From assembly GCF_014633365.1 (NCBI RefSeq), contig NC_068338.1, positions 9,558,616 to 9,622,615 on the forward strand: 64,000 nt of DNA, read 5' to 3'. Shown piece after piece: positions 23,819 through 35,614 of the stretch (positions are counted from its first letter, which is position 1; each line of letters starts with the position of its first letter). This DNA is from Diospyros lotus. Lineage: Eukaryota > Streptophyta > Magnoliopsida > Ericales > Ebenaceae. Under the pieces are notes generated by a model. It did no database searches. It had not been told where the DNA came from and worked only from the letters and a program-made list of their open reading frames with translations. The position numbers and the translations under genes were made by a program.

Positions 23819-24893
23819 CCAGCCTCTCAGCTTCACCAGCTGCCGATGCTTCCCGCGGCATCTTCGCCGGCCTCGTTGCACCAGCTGGTCGCCGCAGCCA
23901 CAAGCCATCGCTGCACGCAGCAGCGCGCGCACCCTGCGCGCTGCCATAGCCGGTTGCTGCTGTGCGCATCGGTCCGTGGCTGCCATTGGTCGCCGCTTCC
24001 ACGACATCACGGCCACCAGCTTCCTACTCGCAACCCCGCCCGATGCCGAGCATGCCATGACTGCCTCTACCTCGGCCACTGTCACTGCTTCAAGGGTCGG
24101 CCATGGCAGCCGCTCCCATAGCCGATTGTCTTCAAGCTTTCTCTCTCACTCTCTCCCGCGAGCTCTCTCTCGATCCCTTGCAATCTCTCTCCCTCTCTTG
24201 CACTCGGCTATCACTCTTCTTCTCCCTCTCTGCTCTTTGAATTCAAAATTTTGAAATGGCAGCAAGCCCGCGGCTCTGCCTATATGTATATATCCACGCC
24301 TATACATATATAATTACATATATAAAGTTTTTAATCTCCCTATTTTATCATAATTCCCCTTAAAGAATATAAAATTACACTTAGGGATTTTTATAAATAG
24401 CACTTGGACTCTCCCAAGACTTTAAATTATATCACCAAGCTACACCAAATCTCGATTTATTAAAATTAATAACTGACCGCTACTCGAGAATACCGACCTC
24501 GACCTTGCGCCTGCACAGGACCTTTATTCGACCCGAAAACACTTAAGGGTTGCCATACTCAGAAAACCGAACCACCCCTAGGGTCCCCTCAGCTTCCGAG
24601 AGGTCCTCTGCATCCATTCGGTATTGGCACCCACTCGGGCTTATATAGAATTTATTCCAAAAATTATTCCCGATCGGATTGCTTCCCGCGCCCTTATCCT
24701 CACCTCGAGACGCTCATCAATCTCTTGCCCTCTTCCCTGGACATCCAAGTCCCGAGGCACTCCCAGCCGCCAATTCGACAATTTTATTAATTAATTACTC
24801 GAATTTAACTCTTGGGCTTCCCGGACCACTCAAGATCCTTTTAAAATAATCAAAATTATTTATTTTCAACACCATGTAATACCGGGTATTACA
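23819..24893 (-). repeat. LTR of the non-coding element, right part after the Athila insertion
   Basis: Resumes with the duplicated ccagc and matches 1470-2542 to the end GGGTATTACA. Joined with 8634-9945 it makes a 2.38-kb LTR, the same size as the left LTR. Confidence 0.92.
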
Positions 24894-25650
24894 GATTTCC
24901 ATCTCATACAAACACCCATTAAGGTCCATTTACCACACACCTATCCTTTCTTTAGGATATATCCCGTTTCATCATGAAATCAACTAGGGCCCACTCATAC
25001 CCTAGGCACGTCCCCCCCAGGATCGTCCTAACCATACAATCACCTCGAACCATATACATTTAGCATGCATACCTCACACATGACCCCTTCGAAGTCTTTC
25101 TACAAACTACCAACGTCATGCCCACCCCGGCCATGACTAGCATATACCTCATATGCTCACTCTGCCTAGAGCCTATCTACGAGCAACTTTAGCTTACTCC
25201 CTTCCCGGAGCTCGTCACACAACCTGTTGACGACTTCTTTCTTTGGGCTTCGAGCTAATTTCAACCTTAGCTCACCCTAGTTCAAGCACACAACCCTTAG
25301 CACACCACCTCTACGGGAACCACTCCATTCCCTCATACGGGCTTGACCATATCCCCAACATAGGGATACTCCGCTAACCCCTTCTCGGATTAGATATACC
25401 TCGAGCCTTCCAAGCCCTTTCCTGACTCTTGTCATGATTTGGCTTCGTGTCCCCACACAAGCCTCAAGACTTCAATTACAAGGAACTCTCATCCATAGAA
25501 TGCCTCATATACTCCCAAATTTCTACATTCGGGTCCTCGATACCAATCCCACACTTGGGCATTTGACTCTTCTTTGCTCGACCCGTATATCTCTTACGGT
25601 ATATCATCTCAACCCATTAATTTCTAACCTTTCACTTCAAGGTCAGATTC
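24894..25650 (-). mobile_element. Right remnant of the outer non-coding element
   Basis: Begins with the gattt duplication and continues text homologous to 7648-8400 (for example atttccatctcataca, and later atctcaacccatt). It is the other arm of the element whose left arm is at 1-151. It ends in an unclear junction near 25,650, before it would reach its own PBS and LTR. Confidence 0.7.
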
Positions 25651-27756
25651 ATCCCGTCCATGCGTGACCACTACCTCCCGCGCGTGCGGCCCTGCCCACG
25701 CGCGCCTGGCCGCCCATGCAGCCCTGCCTGTGCACGCGGGGCTACTGCCTACTGCTTCTAACTTTTTTTTTTTTTTTTCCTTGGGCCTTCTAACCCAAAA
25801 ATTTCCAGAAATAACACTCCAAAAAAATGCATTGAAAATCTCCACATTTTCAATTCCCAAGCCTCTTTTCACAACAAAAATTCATTTTCTCCAACCTCAT
25901 GATTTATTTCAAATAAATTACCTCCATGGTTCTAGGCCTTCACAAGCCATTGCAAACCATTAAATTACATCATAAGAAGCACTTACAATAAATAGGCTTC
26001 CCCAAAACATAAAGCCACAAGATAAATACCACAAGCCTAGGCTTCTTTAAGCCATAAATTTACAACAAACAAGAAATATGCATCAAGAGCTTCCAACCAC
26101 AAGCTTGCAACTTTCCCTTTTCTCTTTTAACATAAGAACAACCTACAAGGGGAGGGTAAAACCTCATGAGCCACAAAGCTCAGTAAGGGTGCATATGCAA
26201 AGTAAATACAAGCATAACAAGTCTATGTAATGGCAAATGCATGCAAGCATGGTTAGGTTATTCCATCCTCACAACCCAACATGGTTTGAGGCATCAACCT
26301 ACCACTTCTTTCCCACCCCCATGGCCATAGGTCTTATGTACAAGTAAAGCATGCAAAGAGATACATAAAAATTTATGCAACCTACTTACAATACAATGCA
26401 AGGCCTCCTCCACATGGGGCCATCCCTTACCTCATTCTTGAACCTTTAAATCTTCATTTCAAGAGAGCTTTCATCTTCATTTTCTCCCATCTAAGATGGT
26501 ATCCCAAAAGAAACTTACTACCATTCAAGAGAAATAAAAAGATTATTAGACTAAGGAAGAACCCTTACCTTCATCTTCTTCCCTTTCTTTTCTTCTCTTT
26601 TCTTCTCATTGGAAGATAACTCTTTCCTTCCTCTCACTTTCTTTCTCTCTTTGAAATGGAAAAACTTGAGACAAAGGCTTACTTTCCCTTTAAATACTAC
26701 TCTTGTCTTGAAATCTCCATTTCAAGACTTCATCTTAGCCTTTGATTTCAATTTCTTTTGGAGAGAAAATCCCAACCATCCATCTCTTTAGATTAAATAC
26801 ATCTCTCTTGGAAGAAACACAATCCATGCCATTTCCTTCCTTTAAATCTCACCCATGGGATTACTTTTGCCTTTACAAGACTTCATCTTCACCATTAAAA
26901 GAAAACACACTTTTAATATGTTAGCAATCCATGCCATTACTTCTCTTTAAATCCCCACCCTTGGATTAATTCTCTTTCTCAAGAATACATCTCATCCATT
27001 GGATTCTTGAAATTTTCATTTATTTCTCATTTACTTAAATGAGAACATTTTCATAACCATCACACTTGAGAGACATAATTAATTCCTTTCCCATTTAATT
27101 TAATGGGACCATTTTCCACCATTAATGCATGACTAATTCTTTTTCTTTTGGATTTTTCTTTTAATCCAACACCATCATGCCTCTCATTAAATGCTTGAAA
27201 GACTAAAATAATTTCTTTTTGCATTTAATTAAATCCGTCTCCAACTCGTAAATCCACATATATATGTATATGCTCCCACATTTCTAATATATAATGTTTC
27301 TCTCAAATTTCCAAGATTATGCCAAGTGTCATTCTAAGACACAAACTTGGCTTCCAATTCTTTATCTTGGTCATCCATGTGGCATTACCACATTAATTCA
27401 CCAATTTAGGGAAAAATAATTATTTTCACATATAATTAAATATCCACCATTTCCCAATATTTTCCATAATTAAATTCCTTTATGGAATCACTCCAAATTA
27501 CCAAAATACCCATTTCATGAATTATTAATCCCATATCTCCACATAATACAAAATTGGGATTAAATTCACTTACTCACCTAATTCCACATAGGAATTATTT
27601 CCAATTTACCAAATTACCCTTTGTGGGATTTCACTATCCAAATTACCAAAATGTCCCTCTCATAGGGCACCCTCAATCTCAAGGATCTAGCACATTCTCA
27701 TGGGCATTTTTGGAAGTTTTCTTACTCCCTTTCTCATCCTCTTAACACCGGTTACA
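25650..27756 (-). repeat. Truncated LTR, divergent relative of the non-coding family
   Basis: Shares with the other LTRs the GC-rich part (25,675-25,745), the motif agctcagtaagggtgcat near 26,180 and the gaggcatcaacct block near 26,290. The right end appears to be ...ccggttaca at 27,756. The TGTAAC start is missing. It is closest in layout to the solo LTR at 55,543-58,203. No genes are seen; the tail (26,440-27,756) is AT-rich. Confidence 0.55.
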
Positions 27757-28121
27757 CCAGGTGTTGCAGGAGGCATCCTCATGTAGCACTGGATGGGTTT
27801 CCAGTTGATGACACAGGATCGATTTCTAGGTGATAGCACATATAATGGCAATGATGGGAGCGTGAGGCTCGGAGACTGTGAAGTAAAGCTTTATGATTGC
27901 CGTGTATGCCACTAGTATGAGGGTTCAGCGAGATCAGGGGTCTGTCAGTCGATTTTTGAGAAAGGTCTATAAGGTGGTTGGTCAGAGCAGGGATGTGTAG
28001 CTCGAATGAGAGTTGCTGAGCTGGTGGGAGGCTGAGTAGCAGAGCTAGCGGAGGGCTGAGCTGCCGAGCCAGTGGGAGGCCGAGCTGCAGAGTTAATAGC
28101 GGAGCTGCTATGCTTGAGAGG

Positions 28122-30304
28122 TGTAACACCCCAAATTTCTTGAGCGTGTTATGACTTAGGATTTCGGGAATATAAAAAGTTTTCATATCACAATAGCTGT
28201 CATACATCACACAATATCCCAAAAATCCAAATTTATACCTTCTCAGCTTAACAAACCCAATAATCGAATAGCTAAGACAGGCGTTAAAATCTCTAATGCG
28301 GAAGCTAGATCGAACCTGATATGGTTCATAACCATAATACTTTATTTATCATAAAATTGTTCAAGACATTTACAAAATGAATTACATGGACATCATCTCT
28401 CGCAAGATATAACTAAACGTCTTAAACATATCCAAGACATACATAGGTTCGCATATAAATGAAAATATTCTAAACATGCTATAGACAGCAAATTAAACTT
28501 ATTCTTCAACTACCTCATTTCCCTTAGAGCCGCTCGTCGAACCTGGAACGTTTGAATATTCCAGGGACATAGTCCAATTAGAAGATGAATCTTCTAGTGA
28601 GAAACTCCAAAAAAAAATAGTTTATATCGATGCATGATCAGGTATAAAATGTATGAGAAGACAACGAGAACTACTCCGAAGTGCCTCGTGAACACGTTAG
28701 CCTCCTCCAACGAGAGCTTTCTCAATGGCGCACGCATAGCGCCTCTCGGGAGGTCCCTAACCATGTCACTTCGGCCCAACCTCATAGCACTCATGCAAGC
28801 ACCACATCCATTGTCCCTTAGGCTCACGGTCTTCCCCACGAGAGCTTTCTCAATGGCGCACGCATAGCGCCTCTCGGGGGATATCCGACTTTTGCCCTCG
28901 GCCAACAACAAATAGGTACAACAGTATGGCCACACGAATTTTATAAATGCAATAGTTAAAAAAAGCCAACAGCATATATTTTTCAGAAAAGTACAGTTTA
29001 TATATGCAACATGATTTCACGTAAGAGAATAACAAGCATTTATGTGTAAGAACTTCACGAAACACGTCTCATGCAATAGAAGTCTCTCATAAGAGAATAA
29101 AAAATAGGATTTGGAGTATAGGAGTCTCACCTTGTTGGTTTATCTCTTAAAAGGTGTGGTTTCACTGCAAACGGCCTAGGTTTCTGCAGAAAACACATGT
29201 TTTGGTAAACCTAAACTCAAATATTTTTATATAAGGTTGAAGGGTATTAAATTAGTGGTATAACTAAAAATATTTGGAGAAAAATAAGCCCCTCACGTGC
29301 CCTCACGCGCCCTGGAAAGGAGGGCCACGCGCCCTCACGCACAGGCATTTTTCGGCCCGTGTAACTCACGCGAAGGCAGTAGATTTTGGACAGTAACGCC
29401 TCGGTTTGGTATTTCGGCCATATCTCCCTCGTTTTAACTCTGATTTGACCCCCGTTTGAACCTACGCGACCCTCTCTTCCCCCTCTACACGATTATCAAA
29501 AAAATCAGACTTACCTTGCTTTTTTGCTGACTGATTTTGGCGAAGACCCGCAACTCCGACGAGGCTCGTTCTCTGCCGCTTCTTCGCCGCTTTCTTCCCG
29601 CCTTCTTGCTGAACTCCCTTCTCTCTCTCTAGAGAAAGCTCCTCCTCTTAGAGTGCTTCACTCCTCAATCTTGGTCGGAATGATTTGTGAAGAACCCATG
29701 GTGCCTTTTTATAGATTTCTCCAATCAATCACATTATGCCACTTGTCAAAATCTTAGCCATGGACTCCAAAGACTCAAAGCCATAATTGAGTGGCTTTTG
29801 AAATCCAAAACTAGAATGCATTGAACTTTTGGAATCCAAGCTAAAACCCCAAACTTCTTTCAAATAACACTTTGGCCCTTATTTCAAGTCCTCAACTTTA
29901 ATCTTTTACCACATAAGCTCTTAATTTCATCCTTATTTCGTTTGGATAATTTTCTAATTACAATTACACCCTCAAACATCAAATTTATCGAGATACTTAA
30001 AATCCTAAAATTAATAACTCAAAATTACTCAATATATACAATTTTTCGGAAGCCCCTTACCATCATTCGGTCTTTTTAGGCTACAACTTAGCTTAACCGA
30101 AAACCATTCCTGATTTGATTTCTTTCAGCGTCATAAATCTCGCCTCGAGACGCTCATCAAAAATATACCTTTAACCTTAGGTATCTAAGCTCTAGGGTAC
30201 TCCCTACGACTGATTCGGTCACTTGTTACCAATTCAAACATATTTTTGGTATTTTAAACTCACTTAAAATACGTGGCATCTGCACAAAAATATGGGGTAT
30301 TATA
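28122..30304 (-). mobile_element. Solo LTR (family C) with duplication agagg, 2183 bp
   Basis: Runs from TGTAACACCCCAAATTTC to GGGGTATTATA, so the last base pair set is TATA rather than the expected TACA. It is flanked by agagg at 28,117-28,121 and 30,305-30,309, and no internal region is present. An internal duplicated phrase, agctttctcaatggcgcacg, occurs twice (about 28,719 and 28,847). A second copy of this family is at 58,958-61,256. The AT-rich ...tttttatagattt near 29,710 suggests minus-strand transcription. Confidence 0.88.
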
Positions 30305-32611
30305 AGAGGGTTTCTACAGCTAGAGTAGGGCCTAGAGGAATGTTATGTTGGCTATGAGACCGGTAATTCAACAAAATCTAATGGAGTGGATTAGATGGAT
30401 GTTGAGGGAAAATTTGAGATTTCGCCAATGGATATTAAGAGCTTCAATGAGTAGTTTATGAATGGGATTGGTTCTAATAAATGAGGTTTCGGTGCTAATG
30501 AGATCACCTAATAGCTATGAGTAATACAGCTAGGGGGATGCCGTGGTGTTTAGGCAACTGATGAAAATTAACCTCATGGTTAGGTTTGATGGGTGAAAGA
30601 AATCAGCTAGTAGCGGTTGATCGATGGTTGGCTGGGGGTGGCCGGTGGCATCCGAAGGCGACGATTAGTAATAGTGGCAACAACGAGCAGCGGCCGGCCA
30701 TGGTTGTGCGGCGGCGTAAGAGTGGTCAGTCAGTGACGCTGGTGGCTTTAGAACCGTGGTTGCAGTTGGATGTAGCGGCGAGCAACGGCAGAAGGTCATC
30801 TTGGCTGGCGATGGTAACATTAGAGCCAATGTGGCTGCTAACCAAATGGTACAAGCTTGATGGAAGTGAAAGGTACAAGAGGAATCCGGGAGAAGTCAGA
30901 GTTTCTCTGGGATTAGTAAGATATTCAAGAAGGGCAAAGTAATGAGGAAAGGGTTAATCTAAGATTGAGGTCATGGTGATTGAAATGACCTATGAAAGTT
31001 AGAATGCAACGACCTTAAAAGAGACTCGTTGCTATCATGGTATTGTCATTGTCGAGGAGGACAAGGAGAACCATTGGGTATGGTAGACTTGTAGAGTCAG
31101 GTATCTGTTGCGAATTGAGAAGTAAGCTGATAGGGGATGGCTGTGAAGTCTCATCCTTCTGAGAATGAGGCTATGTCGAGGAATTGGGGAACATAGAAAT
31201 GTTCGAATGAAATTGAAAATAGGCTGGTAAACTTGGCTAGAAGACTATTACAGGGGTGGTGGTGTAACCATGATGGCTTAAGGTAATGGAACTGAGACCC
31301 GAAGGCTCGAAGTCATGCTACGGGTGCGATGCAATCAATGACGGGCATGAGCCATGCTGTTGGAAACTGGTGTTGGGCCTCGATGTGCTTGTATGGGAGC
31401 AACATGGTCGTGAGGACTGGGTGTTGGCTCGCCTAATGCACAAGGCAACACAATGATTATGCAGGTGGGCAGAGGCCGAAGATTTATGGCATGCATGGTA
31501 AGAATGACGAGTGCTGGGGTTAAAAGCTCCACGACCTTAAAGAAAAATGGTAGGCTCACTTACTCATTGTAGGGTTTGACAGCCATAGTAAGGCCTAGCA
31601 TGGGATATGATCATGGGGAAAAAAAAATTGAGGTATGGGTGCAAACCTATTTAAGAGGGGCTGCCAACAAGAGTCCCAGATATGGGTAAGTAACCCCAGT
31701 TGGCTAGTGGGAATTGGCTAATAAGAAAAACCTCAGTAACCTTGTGGTGTATGGAAAGAATCCCTAGTTGGGAGAGTGTTATGGTACGTGCTTCATTAAG
31801 CTTGAGGTATGGACTCGAATAGTGCATGTTATCAGCTGAAGTATTGAAGTTACCCCCTATGAGGTTTGGGTATGTGGGTTATGCGTAAGCTAGCGATATT
31901 TAAGGGTCGGTTGGTCAAGGTAGTAGACCATGTCATGAGTGGTCGATTATGGTTAAAGGAGTAAGATAGATGCTTCCCATATAGTGTGAGCATAGCTATA
32001 GTCGATCGATAATGAGATGTTACTAGGGGAATCGACTCAAGATATGGATGTATGTGATTCATGACGAAATTCCAAGGTGGAATGGGCGTCATCCTGCCTG
32101 ATGGGCATTAGAAGTGACATTAATGTAATTGATCAGTGCTATGATGTTGTGTTTGATCAGCGTAAAATCATGGCCATGTGTGATTGGCAGGGGAAACGTT
32201 GTCGTGTGTGATCGGCGTAAAATCGTTATTGACTAATCTGTGATGCAAGGTTGTTGAGTGTGATTGGCATTGTCGTATTTGGTTTGGGCTTGATATGGAA
32301 AATGGGAAGTTGACTGCAATGAGAGGCAGTTGAAATCCATCAAAAGGATGGACGTCGTTATAGTAGGCATGACCAGCGACCAGTAGTGCGATTTGGCGAC
32401 AGGCCAAAGTGGCATCGGTTGATGAATGTCCTCGAGAGTTAGAGGACTAAAAGCCAAGGCGAAACCTCAAGGTGGGGATAGCCCGAGGGAAATGTGAGCA
32501 ATGGCTAAGCTTCGAGATTTTGGAGTGCAAGAATTTGAGAAATAGCTCGAGAATGTGGTTATCTTAGGCAGAAGAGTAAGATGAAGTAAATTTTGAGAAC
32601 GAAATTCTTTT

Positions 32612-32624
32612 AAGGGAGGTGGAA
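32612..32624 (+). other. Polypurine tract before the plus-oriented LTR
   Basis: aagggaggtggaa, directly before TGTAATACCC. It is the mirror of the tract at 2543-2560 and follows cgaaattctttt, the pol-end-like text of the family. Confidence 0.75.
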
Positions 32625-35139
32625 TGTAATACCCGTATTACATGGCATTGAAAAATAAATAATTTTTGATTATTTTGAAAGGATCTCGAGTGGTCTAGGA
32701 AGCCAATGGTCAGTTTCAAGAAATTAATTAATAAAATTGTCAAATCGATGGCAGTGAATGCCCTGGGACTTGGATATCTAGGGAAGAGGGCATGAGATTG
32801 GTGAGCGTCTCGATGTGAGGCTAATGACGCTAGAAGCAGTCCAACCGGGAATAATTTTTGGAATAAATTTTATATAAGCCCAAATGGGTGCCAGTGTCGA
32901 ATGGTCTCAGGGAATTTCCGGGAAGTTGAGGAGACCCTAGGGGTGGTCTAGTTTTGTGAGTAAGGCAAACCTGAAGTGTTTTCGGGTGGAATAAATGCCC
33001 CGTGCAAGGGTAGGGACGAAATTGATATTCCCGAGTATAGGTCGTTATTAATTTTGGAGAATTAAAGTTTCTAGTGGCTTGAGGGTAATTAAACTAAATC
33101 CTTGGAGGGTCCAAGTGTAATTAAAAAATTATTTAAATGCAATTACCCAATTTTTCTAAGTGAGATTATGAGAAGTTAGTGGGATTAATATGTAATTTTA
33201 TGTATATGTATACATATATATAAACGTGTGTGTGTGAGGAAGCTTCCTAGAGTGTTATTTTTTTTTATTTTGAAATGAGAGAGCTCAAGGGATGGCTGAG
33301 AGCGTCCAAGTCGGAGAAATCGAGAGGGAGCTTGCCTAAGAGATTGTGAGAGAGAGAAATGCAAGAGGTGGCGAGAGAGAGAGAGCTCGAGGCATCAGCA
33401 TCCATGGCAATTGCTGTAGCAGCGATCCAGCAAGCGACGATGGCATAGGGATGCGCGGAGGCAACTGGCAAGTTCGTGACCAACAGCAGTGGAGGCCCAG
33501 GCAACGATAGCTGGTGGTGCGCGATGGCGCACGGGGTCAGAAATAGAAGTCGCGGCAGCTGCTGTTGCGTGGGGGAGGATGGTCCACGGTGGTGGCTCAT
33601 AGTGGAAGCGCCAGTGGTGATGGAAGCGCGGCACCTAGTGATGTCGACCAGCGATGATGGCGGAGCCAGCAGCTACAATCGATCGAGCTGGGAGGCAACG
33701 GGGCTGGTGTGCATGCTTAGTAAAGAAGAAAAAAGAGCAGGCGCAGGCGCGGGAGAAGAAGCCACGAGAAGGAAGAAGAATAATGGAGAAGAAGAAGATT
33801 AAAAAAGAAATAAAGGAAAAGAAAATAAATAAATAAAAATAAAAAATTGAAAAATTGGAGAAAAAATAGGAGAAAATCCCGAAAAATTCTAGAAAAATTG
33901 AGAAAAGTTCTAAAAATTGATTTGGGACTCGAGAAGTGTGCCAGAGGCTTGAAATCAATGATTTGGGCTTAAGATGGCAGTCAAGAAGGCAATGCCGAGT
34001 GGGCATTTGGCTGATTTTCTCCTCCAGATGACTGAGGTAAATTTATTTAATTCTTTTCGAGTTAATAGCATTATGTGAGATGTTGTGGAATAGTGTGGAA
34101 TGTGAAGTGATGGTTGGATTATGCTCGTGGTTGGGGTTGATTATAGTTACGGTGTATGGTGAAATTAAAGGCATTGATTTAATGTCTCATGTTAATGGAG
34201 TGGGGTTTGTGTGGCATCTAGGTTCGACAGGGGAGGCAGTGATCCTAAAAGAGCTCAAAGTTCTGGCGGTAGATCTCACTCATGGTTGAGAGAGGCTTTG
34301 AGCTAGGTAAGAGATGACCCCAAGTGTTGGGAGGTCTTGCTTGCATTTGTAAGTGTTTCTTATGAGTTGCACGTAGTGGTTAACATTTGCATGATATGTG
34401 TGTCCTAGTGTACCTATGGCCATATGGAGGATTAGTGTTGTGGGAAGGGTTGGTTGATACCTTAACCTATGGAGGTTTTGAGGGCATAGAAGACTACCCA
34501 TGTTGCGTTGTATTTTTGCATTACATGTTCGTTCATGCTTCATTTAGTTATGCGTTGCACTCTTACTGAGTCTTTATGACTCATGAGGTTTTACCTCGTG
34601 TTGTAGATGTGCAAGCCTAGTTGCTAGCAGGGATGGTGTTAGGAGGTTGTTGTGGCAACTAGCGATGTTGCCCAAGCTTGTGTATTGTATTACCTCTTGT
34701 ATATATTCATGTGGTGGTATGTTTATATACCCTTGTGTGTGAATGTTAATGTTGTCGAGTGCTTGATGTATATGGCTTTAGTTGGCGAAGCCGAGTTCAG
34801 GTCAGGTAAGGATGGAAAAGGTATGTTCCCATAAATCCTCAGTACTCAGCAGATGTGTAATCTATTAATTATTATTTTATGCCTGTGTCACCTTTGGTTT
34901 GTTATGATACGAGCTGAAAAGAGGTGAAGCTCACTCGGGTTTTGGGCCTCGTTCCATTGTGTTTCCTTTTATATTTTGGGACCGATTTCTCGAGTAGAGC
35001 AAAGGGAATGACGAAGTCAAGTGCCTACCTAAGCGTTTCTTGTTAAAACATAGTCCAACCCTTTAGCTATGGTTTGTCGGGTGAGTAATCTAGGTGATTA
35101 TTCACCTATGGCGCCCAAAAGTGGGAGTAAGTCGTTACA
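32625..35139 (+). repeat. LTR of the non-coding family, plus orientation, 2515 bp
   Basis: Starts TGTAATACCCG and ends AAGTCGTTACA. It contains the GC-rich part (33,380-33,720), an AG-rich run (33,720-33,900), the cactaagg/gaggcatc-type conserved block around 34,290-34,600, and gtgggagtaagtcgttaca at the end. Frames across 33,265-34,006 on either strand are compositional. It is the 3' LTR of the 27,757-32,624 element. Confidence 0.88.
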
Positions 35140-35614
35140 CCGACCGCCCCTGGCCTCCACCACCGTGGCCACGACTAGCTCCTGACTGTCGTGCACTGCC
35201 AGCTTTGGCAGCCAGCCGCCACAAGCAACAAGCCAGCCGGCCTTCCACGTGCAACCAGCCTATGCGCAACCACTGCTGCCACACACAGCACATCCGGCTA
35301 CCGGTTAAAGCTACCTCCAGCATCACCTCCCACCACTGCCACTGGATGCTTGCTCCCAGCCACTATCTTGCGCCTCCATGCGAGCCACCGCAGTTATTCC
35401 AGCTTCACCTGTTGTTGCCTCCATTAGCTATGGTTGCTGCAACAACCGCGACCGACGCCGCTGCTTGCTGATCAACCATCAGCTAGCCACCGGCCACTCT
35501 CACTGCCTCTCACCCTCTCAATCTCATCTCTCTCTTGATTTCTCCGTGCTCTGCCATAGCTCTCGCGAGCTTGCTCTCTCTCTCACTCTCTCTTTCTCTC
35601 TCTTCCCCTGCTTC
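35140..35614 (-). repeat. Partial LTR of the non-coding family, left piece
   Basis: Begins abruptly in the GC-rich middle of an LTR that lies in the opposite orientation to the one ending at 35,139. It then runs into the ctctctctt-rich part. It is broken at 35,614 by a solo LTR and continues at 37,842. Confidence 0.7.

Larger units (their letters stand above)
157..24893 (-). mobile_element. Non-autonomous LTR retrotransposon (LARD-like), split by a younger Athila insertion
   Basis: Two LTRs of about 2.39 kb (157-2542 and 8634-24,893, the second interrupted) flank an internal region of 6.1 kb and are bordered by gattt duplications. The PBS and PPT positions show it lies on the minus strand. 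No reading frame resembling gag, protease, RT, RNase H or integrase is visible, so it fits a large retrotransposon derivative mobilised in trans. The minus-strand sequence next to the PPT reads gaggacgaaattcttt, which looks like the end of a Del/Tekay-type chromovirus pol; that link is an inference. By eye the LTRs differ at about 30 of 2380 sites, nearly all transitions. Confidence 0.85.
27757..32624 (+). mobile_element. Internal region of a second non-coding element, plus orientation, split by a solo LTR
   Basis: 27,757-28,121 and 30,310-32,624 match, in reverse and in order, parts of the internal region of the first element (27,770 with about 5400, 31,560 with about 3590, 32,400 with about 2730). 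The 5' part and 5' LTR are missing. A PPT (aagggaggtggaa) ends at 32,624, directly before an LTR. The frame at 30,586-30,942 is low-complexity and not a supported gene. Confidence 0.75.

Noticed and set aside
33265..34006. Possible small genes on both strands (111, 108 and 123 codons)
   Set aside because: They overlap in the GC- and AG-rich middle of a plus-oriented LTR and have no domain or start context.
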